Of a stretch of DNA of 64,000 nucleotides, positions 26,159 through 33,543 are shown piece by piece (the first letter of the stretch is position 1; the number at the start of each line of letters is the position of its first letter). Location of the stretch: contig NZ_CATKVU010000006.1 in the NCBI RefSeq assembly GCF_949820605.1, forward strand, positions 682,001-746,000, read 5' to 3'. The DNA comes from Segatella copri (lineage in GTDB: Bacteria > Bacteroidota > Bacteroidia > Bacteroidales > Bacteroidaceae). The position numbers were made by a program, and so were the translations under genes. Under the pieces are notes generated by a model. It made no database searches. It saw only the letters and a program-made list of their open reading frames with translations, and was not told the origin of the DNA.

Positions 26159-26548
26159 TCACGAAGAATGTTGTTTTCTCAACATCAGATAATTGACTAC
26201 GAGAATCAGTAAGATACAGGGCAATAACAATATGGGAAATAAACATGCAAGTAACATGATAGTCCCTAAATAATCACCTGCGGTTACAATTAAAGTCATT
26301 ATCACTACGACAGTACAAAATGCCACTGCCATGCTTATTGACAGGGGAATCCAATGCAGCTTTGAACAGCACTTCCACCCAATAGTGGCAGTCAAGAGGG
26401 CGCAAGAAACACTCATTCCTCCTAGAAGTAGCAATTCAAATAGTCCTTTTACTTCAAATCTCATTACGACTACCACGGGAAACAACATTCCTATAATTCC
26501 CCAAATGAGCAGGAACTTGTCCCAAAAGAAATTTTGATTTAATTTCAT
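26159..26548 (-). CDS. Small four-helix integral membrane protein
   Basis: 129 residues, not recognised. Four hydrophobic segments are visible: about 12-30 (LLIWGIIGMLFPVVVVM), 35-55 (LFELLLLGGMSVSCALLTA), 67-88 (PLSISMAVAFCTVVVIMTLI) and 95-121. The termini are short and charged. It is likely an inner-membrane protein with no clear partner. It is AT-rich and lies in the accessory region, so it may be acquired. Confidence 0.5.
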   Translation of the reverse strand: MKLNQNFFWDKFLLIWGIIGMLFPVVVVMRFEVKGLFELLLLGGMSVSCALLTATIGWKCCSKLHWIPLSISMAVAFCTVVVIMTLIVTAGDYLGTIMLLACLFPILLLPCILLILVVNYLMLRKQHSS

Positions 26549-26657
26549 GATGATTTTTTTTTGGTTGATTAAAAAATGGCATAATTACTATTCGCATAAG
26601 TCCTTGCTTTTTTCAATGCGCATCAAACTCACCATAGCAAAACATGTCGAACACCTT

Positions 26658-26786
26658 TATCTTGAAAATAACTTGACAGTATGCTTTCTGCCTTTGCTGG
26701 ATATCTCGCTATGAGCAGGAAAAAACTTGTCGATGTCTTTGTTGTCTATAGTATGAACTTGTATCTTCTTGTCTTTTGTTTCCATA
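26658..26786 (-). CDS. Candidate small protein, 42 residues
   Basis: On the minus strand an ATG (complement of 26784-26786) opens METKDKKIQVHTIDNKDIDK and ends at a TAA at 26658. The product is basic, about one third Lys/Arg/His, with no signal peptide. A minus-strand TATCTTTGC element lies about 30 bp upstream, followed by a purine-rich AAGGAAAG, which supports expression. No family is recognised. It may also be the leftover N terminus of a longer gene, since coding-like sequence continues in another frame to about 26590. Confidence 0.35.
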
Positions 26787-27159
26787 TAGCTTTCCTTTCT
26801 TTTATTATTGTAGCAAAGATACGCTGAATATTCGAAACTACCAAACTTTTCTAGTGATTTTTGTGATTTATAGTCAAATGATAAGGGTGCACCAAAAAAG
26901 CAGTGGTAACTTTAGGTATGTCAAAATGAAGTCGTAACTTTGCAGCATCAAATAACTCTATAATCGAAAAAAACTTCAAAAGAAGTGATTTTCTCAGATT
27001 TTATTTGTACTTTTGCCATGTCATTCAGAGTTTTATTTGTTTTTAAATGCAACACTAAAATAAGTGAAATTTCTGATATGGCAAAAATCTGTGCAACTTT
27101 TTGTTGCTAGGGTGCTTATAAAAAGTATTAAATTATAGTGTTGCGGAAATTAGGATAAG
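26787..27159. other. Intergenic region with inverted repeats and a candidate promoter
   Basis: No gene is seen in these 373 bases. There are two -7-like elements, TAACTTTG near 26936 and TACTTTTG near 27008. Two 9-bp inverted pairs are present: TTTTGCCAT at 27011-27019 with its complement at 27078-27086, and GCAACACTA near 27049 with its complement near 27137. The nesting suggests a decayed small element or a structured leader for the next gene. Confidence 0.4.
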
Positions 27160-27430
27160 ATGAAACGTTATTTAATTCTTTCACTTTGCATTGTATTTTC
27201 TATAACATGCTTAGGACAAAAAAGAGTGAACCGGCCTAAAGTTTATTTTAACAATGAAGGGGTAATACTTAACAAAGTTATTGGTTGGGCTTATGACCAC
27301 AATACAGGTGAATGGATAGACTGGGTTAACTGCATAAAAGTTAAAAAACTTAGCAAAAAAATCAGAACTCAGACAAAACAAAATGCCATCTTCTTGTCAG
27401 ATTGTTTTAACAATATTATTAGTCTTCAAT

Positions 27431-28467
27431 ACCCGTTGGCGGAATTAATTTAGCGCATATTTAACCCTGCCAATCGGTCTGTTGTTTACATAATTAATAT
27501 ATTGCAAGACTGTAAATGCGCTAATTTTCCCGATGATTCGGGTAAACAGTCCTGGTGTTTGCTTAGCATAGTTTCGGAAGAGCATGAAGTGATCACAAAG
27601 TTGAGAGAAATTTGTCTCGATTCTCTTCCTCGCCTTAGCATAAGGCTTAAATGTTGGTCGCCAATTCTTCATGTTCAAGCGATATGGAACTTCCAACTTG
27701 ATGCCTACAGAAGAAAACAAGTCTTGCTGTAGTTCCGCACTGAGGTAAGCACGATCGCCAAGGATGCAACAGTCATAGAATTGAAACTTTACATCTTTAA
27801 GAAAATGAATGTCATGAACATTAGCTGGACTCAGGTCATACGAGTGGATAACTCCACTTAACCCACAGACAGCGTGGAGCTTATACCCAAAGTAGTATAT
27901 CTTCTGAGTAGCGCAATAGCCAAATGCAGGAGAGTTTGTTACGTCTGTTCCTTTCATCTTGCAACGCAAGCCTCTGGACAAGCGACACACCTCTATTGGT
28001 TTGGAATCTATGCAGAAATATTCTTCTGCGCCATCCATCTTTGACGCTATGCGCTTACGAATCTTCTCACATAGTTCCGCAGTGAACTTTCGCCTGTCAT
28101 TGAACTGGCGTCGAGAAATCAGATTTGGCATATCTGCCTTATACTCCTTCAGCCTATCGAACAAGTTGTTTTCACTGTCGATGCTAAGATGCTCGGCTGT
28201 CAAGCTCAAAGCAACAACTTCGAGGTCTGAAAAACGTGGTACGACTCCAGGGCGAGGAATATTTCCTAGCTCATTAACTAAATTTTTGGAGAAATCCTTG
28301 CATATCTCAAGAATTTTTACGAAATTTGCATACAAGTTGTGCATAGCGTGAAATATATAACTTTATAATTGGACACTACAAAGTTACTAAAAATCAACGA
28401 GATGCACAACTTTTTCTCCATAAAAATATACTAATTTTCAGGCGGTTTTTTAATTCCGCCAACAGGT
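27431..28467 (-). mobile_element. IS982-family insertion sequence, 1037 bp
   Basis: The ends are 18-bp inverted repeats, ACCCGTTGGCGGAATTAA on the left and ACCTGTTGGCGGAATTAA on the right (17 of 18). They are flanked by an 8-bp target duplication TCTTCAAT (27423-27430 and 28468-28475). It contains one transposase gene. The clean duplication and intact ORF suggest a recent insertion. Confidence 0.92.
27445..28344 (-). CDS. IS982-family DDE transposase
   Basis: 299 residues, full length. Catalytic acids appear in CIDSKPIEVCR (about residue 114), CILGDRAYLSAELQ (about 197) and RKRIETNFSQL (about 242). The N-terminal helical region carries VPRFSDLEVVALSLTAE, typical of the family. It is intact and probably active. 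Confidence 0.93.
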   Translation of the reverse strand: MHNLYANFVKILEICKDFSKNLVNELGNIPRPGVVPRFSDLEVVALSLTAEHLSIDSENNLFDRLKEYKADMPNLISRRQFNDRRKFTAELCEKIRKRIASKMDGAEEYFCIDSKPIEVCRLSRGLRCKMKGTDVTNSPAFGYCATQKIYYFGYKLHAVCGLSGVIHSYDLSPANVHDIHFLKDVKFQFYDCCILGDRAYLSAELQQDLFSSVGIKLEVPYRLNMKNWRPTFKPYAKARKRIETNFSQLCDHFMLFRNYAKQTPGLFTRIIGKISAFTVLQYINYVNNRPIGRVKYALN

Positions 28468-28939
28468 TCTTCAATTTAAAACTATAAAACTAAATAATAT
28501 TCCTTATTATGTTTTGGTATGGGAAAAATATAACGGAGCATATAGATATCCTAATATTCGTGAAGATTGGCAATATTGGAAAGAAAAGATTTTCTTAATG
28601 TTTACCGAGGAAGATATGAAGAAACTTCGAAACCTTTCCAATTCACCAATTATATTGAATCTTACAGCTCCAATGAAAAGTGAATTAGAAAGAAATATAA
28701 TAGACGAAGACATCATCCAGACTTCTATGAGTAAGTTGTATCCACTGAAACTGTCTTTCATTATTTATAAAGCAACAGATGGTTGTTCTATCAGATTTAA
28801 GTTCATAAAGAACTCGCATGATGCGAACATTGACAAACAATATTTTGAAATAAGTGAAGCTGACTACCAAAAGTTTATCAATGTAAAGCCATAAGTAGCA
28901 GACTGCAAGAATAAGTTGGCTTGTGGAGATACTTGGTCA

Positions 28940-29105
28940 AACTAGCAGGACATATGCCAAGAGAAATCTACTGTAATGAGGATATATCTTGAGTGGCACC
29001 AAAAATAGGAACAGCCGTATGCCGAACGGCACGTACGGTGGTGTAAGAGTTCGGAAAACGAGAGTAGGAAGAAAACTACTTCGTTTTCCTGCTACTCGAT
29101 TTTTA
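28940..29105 (+). mobile_element. 3' remnant of a group II intron (domains V-VI)
   Basis: The stretch 29011-29042 folds as domain V: AGCCGTA and TACGGT form the lower stem, TGCC-GAAC-GGCA the upper stem and tetraloop, and the AGC triad is at 29013-29015. Next, GGTGGTGTAAGAG and a hairpin (GAAAAC/GTTTTC inside AGTAG/CTACT, about 29060-29098) match domain VI ending CTACTCGAT. No reverse transcriptase or upstream domains remain, so it is a 5'-truncated relic. It lies between the split secreted-protein gene and the broken AAA gene. Confidence 0.7.
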
Positions 29106-29184
29106 CAAAAAAGCTGTGAAAACTTTGGTTGTTTCAAAAATAAAGCCGTAACTTTGCACATGTAAACTGGTTAAATTTCATTGC

Positions 29185-29517
29185 ATGATGAAACAGCAAG
29201 TAAAACAAGTACCATACGGAGTATCTGATTTCGCTACGGTGATGAGTCAGAATCTATATTATGTCGATAAGACGATGTTTTTGCCAGAGCTGGAGAAGCA
29301 GCCTCGCAATCTCTTCTTCGTTCGTCCCCGTCGTTTTGGAAAAAGCCTGTTTCTCAGTATGCTCTACTCTTACCATGATTGTAATCAGAAGGAGAGTTTC
29401 GAAAAACTCTTCGGTAATTTGTGGATAGGCCAGCATCCTACATCCTTGCAAGGAATTTACCAGGTACTGTTCCTGGGTGATCTACCAGTTCATGATAGAT
29501 TTTTTGGTATTTTTTGA
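29185..29517 (+). pseudogene. Truncated AAA-ATPase_like protein (N terminus only)
   Basis: It begins like the 5873-7435 protein family: YVDKTMFLPELEK, then VRPRRFGKSLFLSML (Walker A-like). It keeps only about 97 family-like residues of an expected 500 or more; after QVLF the sequence changes and stops at 29515. The point of change coincides with the broken end of a YoeB-like toxin gene on the other strand, so one deletion probably removed both 3' ends. The -7 element TAACTTTG lies just upstream, near 29150. Confidence 0.75.
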
Positions 29518-29593
29518 ATAGCTTTGGATTGGATTTCTTCCATTTCGTGATGACATCTTCAGCACTCTTGGAAGTAATGATTGTATAAATCAT
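29438..29593 (-). pseudogene. YoeB/Txe-like toxin, C-terminally truncated
   Basis: The minus-strand ORF MIYTIITSKSAEDVITKWKK continues through FKKYQKIYHELVDHPGT and ends at a TAG at 29438. It resembles the first 45 residues of Txe/YoeB ribosome-dependent RNases. The catalytic C-terminal half (Glu, Arg, His residues beyond HPxTGTGKPE) is gone, so no toxicity is expected. Its start overlaps the stop of the upstream small antitoxin-like gene. Confidence 0.6.
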
Positions 29594-29724
29594 AAACTCG
29601 CAAAGTAATTGTCAATATCATCATGCGACTTCAATGTGATACATTGTCCACTATGAATTTCTTCTCTCGCTTTGTCAAGCTTCGCTTGCAAATCGGGAGT
29701 AATCGCATTAGTTGATGTGCTCAT
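29590..29724 (-). CDS. Small antitoxin-like protein, 44 residues
   Basis: MSTSTNAITPDLQAKLDKAR, followed by an acidic tail ending DDIDNYFASL. The size, acidity and overlap with a YoeB-like ORF suit a RelB/YefM-like antitoxin, although it lacks a full DNA-binding domain. A minus-strand TATCTTTG at 29754-29761 lies 30 bp upstream. Its partner toxin is truncated, so it is a leftover antitoxin. Confidence 0.5.
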   Translation of the reverse strand: MSTSTNAITPDLQAKLDKAREEIHSGQCITLKSHDDIDNYFASL

Positions 29725-29905
29725 ATCCTTTGTTTTTAATTGTTATTTGATGGCAAAGATAATAAAAAATAATGAGAAATGAGGTGATTCTTATGAATTT
29801 TAACACAGATAATCACAATTATAGTTGTTAAGCAAAAGTTTCCTTCACAAAATTTGTGAATATCGAATTAAAATATTATCTTTGCAGCATCAAAACATTA
29901 AGGTT

Positions 29906-30220
29906 ATGATAGTAAATTTCAACGAGGATTATCTGCGTGATCTATATAGATCTGGCAAATCTGATAAAAAGCATCGCTTTCAACCGCAAATAGTTAGAAA
30001 GTATATTCGAGTGATAGACCTTATGATATCGGAAGATAACGTTCAAGGTCTATGGAAATATAATTCTCTCAATTATGAACGGTTAGAAGGAAATAAAGAA
30101 GGTTTGTCCTCGGTAAGAGTGAATGACCAATATCGAATAGAATTTGAAGAAGAATTTGAGGATGGTTAAACTATTGCAACCATATGTAATATAACTGAAT
30201 TGTCAAACCATTATAAATAA
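29906..30220 (+). pseudogene. HigB-like RelE-family toxin with a premature stop
   Basis: MIVNFNEDYLRDLYRSGKSD, with FQPQIVRKYIRVIDLM, LNYERLEG and SSVRVNDQYRIEF, is HigB/RelE-type. A TAA at 30167-30169 ends translation at 87 residues. The same frame continues TIATICNITELSNHYK to a TAA at 30218-30220, exactly the ending expected for this family. So one codon is mutated to a stop and the last 17 residues, including the final beta strand and helix, are lost. The start at 29906 follows a TATCTTTG element at 29877-29884, excluding the ATG at 29825. higA follows after 7 bp. Confidence 0.75.
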
Positions 30221-30227
30221 TATAGTT

Positions 30228-30572
30228 ATGAGCAACGATAATAAAACAACAAAGGAAATGCGAGCAAACGAGATGACTCCAGCTTTTCCTACGCATCCAG
30301 GGGATGTTCTGAAGGATGAGATAGAATACCGTGGAATCTCTCAGCGCCAGTTGGCGGAGGAAATGGGGATTGCTTATTCTGCCCTGAACGAAATTCTGAA
30401 TGCTCGTCGCCCAGTAACGGAAAAAACGGCCCTGCTCTTTGAAGCTGCACTTGGAGTGAATGCTGAGCCTTTGTTGAAAATGCAGATGAGATATAATCTG
30501 CAATCTACTAAAAGTGATTCTACTTTTATGACGAGATTGGCAAAAGTAAGAAGGGTGGCTGCAGCCTTGTAA
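30228..30572 (+). CDS. higA: HigA-like XRE antitoxin
   Basis: 114 residues. The N-terminal segment FPTHPGDVLKDEIEYRGISQRQLAEEMGI is the hallmark of HigA/VapI-type HTH antitoxins. The recognition helix is AYSALNEILNARRPVTEKTALLFEAALGV. It binds HigB and represses its own operon. Gene order toxin-then-antitoxin and the 7-bp gap fit higBA. It looks intact while the toxin carries a nonsense codon. A terminator follows at 30653. Confidence 0.85.
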   Translation: MSNDNKTTKEMRANEMTPAFPTHPGDVLKDEIEYRGISQRQLAEEMGIAYSALNEILNARRPVTEKTALLFEAALGVNAEPLLKMQMRYNLQSTKSDSTFMTRLAKVRRVAAAL

Positions 30573-30652
30573 AAACAGAAGATATGAATAGTGATAATAT
30601 AGATTTTGTAACTTGTTGCATTGGCTACTTGTCTTGTTGCTTGGGATAATAT

Positions 30653-30708
30653 AATCAGCAAGTATATCAACGTCTTAAGACTTCTGGTATACTTGCTGAT
30701 TTGATTTT
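30653..30708 (+). terminator. Terminator after higBA
   Basis: AATCAGCAAGTATA (30653-30666) pairs with TATACTTGCTGATT (30688-30701) around a loop that itself can pair (GTCTTAAGAC). T-rich sequence follows. Confidence 0.8.
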
Positions 30709-30739
30709 TTACACAGATAATCATAATGTAAAGAGTCTG

Positions 30740-30823
30740 ATAACTCTATCTTTTATCATAAAACACCCATTTATAACTCTATCTTTTATCACAAAACATG
30801 TCTTTATAACTCTATCTTTTAGC
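30740..30823. repeat. Three direct repeats with 33-bp period
   Basis: ATAACTCTATCTTTTA starts at 30740, 30773 and 30806, exactly 33 bp apart, with similar spacers (AAAACA). They end about 40 bp upstream of the -7 element TATTTTTG (30865-30872) of the HU-like gene, a position suited to regulator binding. The rest of the 30573-30908 gap holds only the higBA terminator. Confidence 0.75.
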
Positions 30824-31453
30824 AAAGTTAACATAAAATAATTGCTTATCTCACTAATAATCAGTATTTTTGCGCATAATCTTTTAAAGAATCAAAACAA
30901 CTAAGAATATGGCTAGAGCAACAGGTTCAATCAATTATTTGGAGCATCGCACGCCCTTGAAGGACGAAAGCGGTAAGTATCAGATACATCCGATGTTCGT
31001 AAAACGGGATATCGTTGATAGGGAGAAGATGGAGAAGCGTGTTCGCGATCATTGTGCGATGAACGTTTCGTCCTTTATCTCCGCATTGGAAACGCTGGAG
31101 GATGAAACGCTTTACGCCTTGGCTGAAGGCAACGAGGTGAGGGTAGGCGATATGTTTATCGTCAAGCCTAAGCTGGGGATGGTGAAGCATAAGGACAAGA
31201 ATGGAATCGAATGGAAAAGGACTTATCATGAGGGTGATCTGATTCCAGCCAATGAGGTGGATATCTGCGGCTTGGAAATTCAGCCCACGAAGGAGTTTCT
31301 GGAAAGGCTGAAGCGCCACTCTAATGGTTGCAGCCGACAGTATTGGAGTGTGAAATCTACTCCAAAAGAGGCGGATAAGGAGTTTGCTGATATTGTAGAG
31401 ATTTGTCAGCAGCAGGGTTATATTACGGTGAAGGATATGATTCGTGAATTCGG

Positions 31454-32819
31454 GGGGTGTAATTTAAACTGTGTCAAGGCTTGTTCTTAACTTTCATTCC
31501 CACTCCCTGCTGGGGGCATGCCCCCAGCAGGGAAGCCTTTTCGGCTGCAAAGTTACATAATTTTAAATCTATCTCCAAATTTTATTGCCAATTGTTGAGA
31601 AATTTGTCCCCAATTTGCCAGTGACATAGTCCATTTCTTACGGATGTTGCGGTAAGCTAAGTACACAAGCTTCTCCAAAGAATTATCCGTAGGAAAGACC
31701 CCTTTAGTCTTTGTGACCTTTCTTACCTGTCTGTGATACCCCTCAACCGTATTGGTCGTATAAATGAGTTTACGGATGGCTGGAGTATATTGGAAATACT
31801 CTGTCAGACGTTCCCAATTGTCACGCCATGACTTGATGACAATTGGGTACATCTCTCCCCACTTAGACTCTAACAGGTCTAAATTAGCAGCAGCGGAGTC
31901 TTTGTTTACTGCACCATATACTGTTCTTAAATCCTTGATAAACTCCTTTTGATGCTTACTGCCAACATACTTGATAGAATTGCGTATCTGATGGACAATA
32001 CAGAGCTGCACAGAACTCTCAGGAAATACGCTTTGGATGGCATCCGGGAAGCCTTTGAGACCATCAATACAACAAATCAAGATGTCTCGAACACCACGGT
32101 TCTGAAGATCCGTAAGAACTTCTAGCCAGAAGTTAGCTCCTTCACTCTTAGACACATACATACCTAACAGTTCTTTTTGGCCTTCCTTGTTGATGCCAAG
32201 AATGTTGTAAATGGCTCGTGTGACAGCTCTGCCATTCTCATCCTTTACCTTATAATGGATAGCATCAAGCCAGCAAATGGCATATACAGGATCGAGCATG
32301 CGAGACTTCCAGGCGGTGATTTCGGGTAATACACGGTCTGTTATAGAGCTGATAGTATCGGCTGATAGAGTTGTGTTGAACTCACGCTCAAAGTAGCTGC
32401 TGATGTCACGTGTGCTGGTGCCCATGGCGTACATCTCAATAATCTGGTCTGCCATGCCATTGGCAAGAATAGTCTCACGCTTCTTTACGGTCTCAGGTTG
32501 GAAAGTTCCGTCTCGGTCACGAGGAGTCTCTATAGTGACCTCACCATATTTTGTTTGAACCTTCTTACTCATCTTACCATTACGACGATTGCCGGAAGAG
32601 CGTTCCTCTTCACTTAAATGAGCGTCCATCTCACCTTCGAGAGCTGAGTTGAGAATACGCTCTAACAATGGAGCTAATGCTCCGTCCTTGCCAAATAAGG
32701 CTTCACCACTACGCAACTGCTGAGCTGCTTTCTTGTAATCAATTTCTAAGTTGTCCATAATATAAAAACTGTGTTAAACTACTTTTATTGTAGCTTGACA
32801 CAGTTTAGTTTACACTCTC
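31454..32819 (-). mobile_element. IS256-family element, copy 1
   Basis: About 1366 bp, bounded by imperfect inverted repeats (GGGGTGTAATTTAAACTGTG on one end, GAGAGTGTAAACTAAACTGT on the other). It is flanked by 8-bp duplications GAATTCGG (31446-31453 and 32820-32827). It holds one transposase. Near its distal end is a perfect 28-bp palindrome built on CCCTGCTGGGGGCA (about 31504-31531), without a T-run. Confidence 0.92.
31553..32758 (-). CDS. IS256 (Mutator)-family transposase, copy 1
   Basis: 401 residues, full length. DDE acids are visible in ICWLDAIHYKVKDENG (about residue 166), ICCIDGLKGFPDAIQ (about 230) and TNTVEGYHRQVRK (about 338). The helical insertion between the second D and E is present. 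It differs from copy 2 by one residue noted (Glu versus Asp in HLSEEERSSG). Confidence 0.95.
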   Translation of the reverse strand: MDNLEIDYKKAAQQLRSGEALFGKDGALAPLLERILNSALEGEMDAHLSEEERSSGNRRNGKMSKKVQTKYGEVTIETPRDRDGTFQPETVKKRETILANGMADQIIEMYAMGTSTRDISSYFEREFNTTLSADTISSITDRVLPEITAWKSRMLDPVYAICWLDAIHYKVKDENGRAVTRAIYNILGINKEGQKELLGMYVSKSEGANFWLEVLTDLQNRGVRDILICCIDGLKGFPDAIQSVFPESSVQLCIVHQIRNSIKYVGSKHQKEFIKDLRTVYGAVNKDSAAANLDLLESKWGEMYPIVIKSWRDNWERLTEYFQYTPAIRKLIYTTNTVEGYHRQVRKVTKTKGVFPTDNSLEKLVYLAYRNIRKKWTMSLANWGQISQQLAIKFGDRFKIM

Positions 32820-32983
32820 GAATTCGGTGTTACCCGCTATCACGCCAATAAGGTGTTGAATGACCTCTGTGAGGAACCGGCTGCCAGAATGTATGCTACC
32901 AAGGAAGGTCCAATAACGCTCTATCGTTTGTGGAAGAAGGAGTAACTAAGACGTAGTTGTTGAAACGGCTCTTTAGGTTGACG

Positions 32984-33071
32984 GAATCGTTTCCTTATCT
33001 TGAATGAATCGTTTCCTTATCTTGAATGAATCGTTTCCTTATCTTGAATGAATCGTCTCTTCTCGTTGAAG
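32984..33071. repeat. Four tandem 22-bp repeats
   Basis: GAATCGTTTCCTTATCTTGA units start at 32984, 33006, 33028 and 33050. The fourth is degenerate. They lie 39 bp after the HU-like gene's stop. The AT-rich direct repeats are iteron-like. No credible ORF exists between 32946 and the IS at 33544. Confidence 0.85.
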
Positions 33072-33159
33072 GATGCGTATCCGAGAGTTAAAAGAAGCGT
33101 TTCCAGGAGTCAGAACAAGCATCTTTTAGAGTACAAGCATATACCTTCTCAGACATTGC

Positions 33160-33235
33160 CACTAGGCTCAGCAGCTCTGCCGAGCCTAGTCAGCAGGTCT
33201 GCTGACTGCAGTCAGCACCTCTGCTGAGCCTAGTG
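33160..33235. repeat. Nested palindromes (cruciform-prone region)
   Basis: Outer 15-bp arms CACTAGGCTCAGCAG (33160-33174) and complement (33221-33235) enclose a perfect 8-bp hairpin (GTCAGCAG/CTGCTGAC, 33189-33206), a 16-bp palindrome GCTGACTGCAGTCAGC and a near-palindrome on GGCTCAGCAG/GCCGAGCC. The words GCTGA, CAGCAG and GCCTAG are reused throughout, as if built by repeated duplication of one hairpin. Confidence 0.85.
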
Positions 33236-33247
33236 ACAACACCTTTT

Positions 33248-33375
33248 AGTCGTACAGCTATAACCTGTTTAGTTGTACAACTGTATACCCTATAGTTGTA
33301 CAACTATACCCTCTTTAGTTGTACAACTATACACTTTTTAGTTGTACAATCGTAAAATGATGATACTTCTATGAT
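33248..33375. repeat. Five repeats of a 12-bp palindrome at 22-23 bp period, then a shared 16-bp motif
   Basis: TAGTTGTACAACTATA-type units start at 33248 (degenerate), 33270, 33293, 33316 and 33339. Each core AGTTGTACAACT is a perfect palindrome. Immediately after, ATGATACTTCTATGAT (33360-33375) repeats a motif of the inverted-repeat element at 1770-2281. Confidence 0.85.
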
Positions 33376-33483
33376 ATATTGGGTGCTCTCATTCAATCCA
33401 AACATACAGCATCTTCCTTTTATAACGTTCGTTTGCTTTTGTTCTATTTCAACAAACGTCTTGTGTAATCTATAAATATTTGT

Positions 33484-33543
33484 TACCTTTGCGTGAAAAG
33501 AACAATACAATACACTACTTAGTATGGCGGTTAAATATGAGAT
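33484..33543 (+). promoter_or_regulatory. Promoter with an 8-9 codon ORF cut by the IS256 copy 2 insertion
   Basis: TACCTTTG at 33484-33491 is a good -7 element, and an ATG follows at 33524 (MAVKYE, as in small HU-type proteins). Without the IS the frame would read MAVKYEIR then stop. It may be the start of a decayed HU-type gene or a leader; the promoter now points into the IS transposase. Confidence 0.45.

Larger units (their letters stand above)
27160..28894 (+). pseudogene. Secreted hypothetical protein split by an IS982-family element
   Basis: The 5' part (27160-27430) encodes a signal peptide (MKRYLILSLCIVFSITCLG) and about 70 further residues. The 3' part (28476-28894) is in the right phase. 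Removing the element and one 8-bp duplication restores a 229-residue ORF without a stop. The mature protein has alternating aromatic and charged residues (VWEKYNGAYRYP, EDWQYWKEKIF) and no recognised domain. It would be exported to the periplasm or surface. The interruption follows residue 90, so it is inactive now. Confidence 0.8.
30909..32945 (+). pseudogene. HU-like DNA-binding protein gene split by an IS256-family element
   Basis: The 5' part (30909-31453) encodes an HU/IHF-like fold of the large Bacteroidota type (MARATGSINYLEHRTPLKDE; FISALETLEDETLYALAEGN; VRVGDMFIVKPKLG) and the beginning of a C-terminal winged-helix region. The 3' part (32828-32945) restores GVTRYHANKVLNDLCEEPAA and a stop. 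Removing the IS and one 8-bp duplication gives a 220-residue ORF. The insertion lies in the C-terminal helix-turn-helix, so the HU-like domain could still be made as a truncated protein ending in IS-encoded residues (stop at 31490). Confidence 0.8.

Noticed and set aside
29185-29517. A short functional AAA protein.
   Set aside because: It keeps only the Walker A region; the Walker B and nuclease parts are missing and its end coincides with a deletion scar.
31504-31531. The 28-bp palindrome as a host regulatory site.
   Set aside because: It is present at the same place in both IS256 copies, so it belongs to the element.
32984-33375. CRISPR array.
   Set aside because: The units are 22-23 bp and contiguous with no unique spacers of constant length, and no cas gene is nearby.
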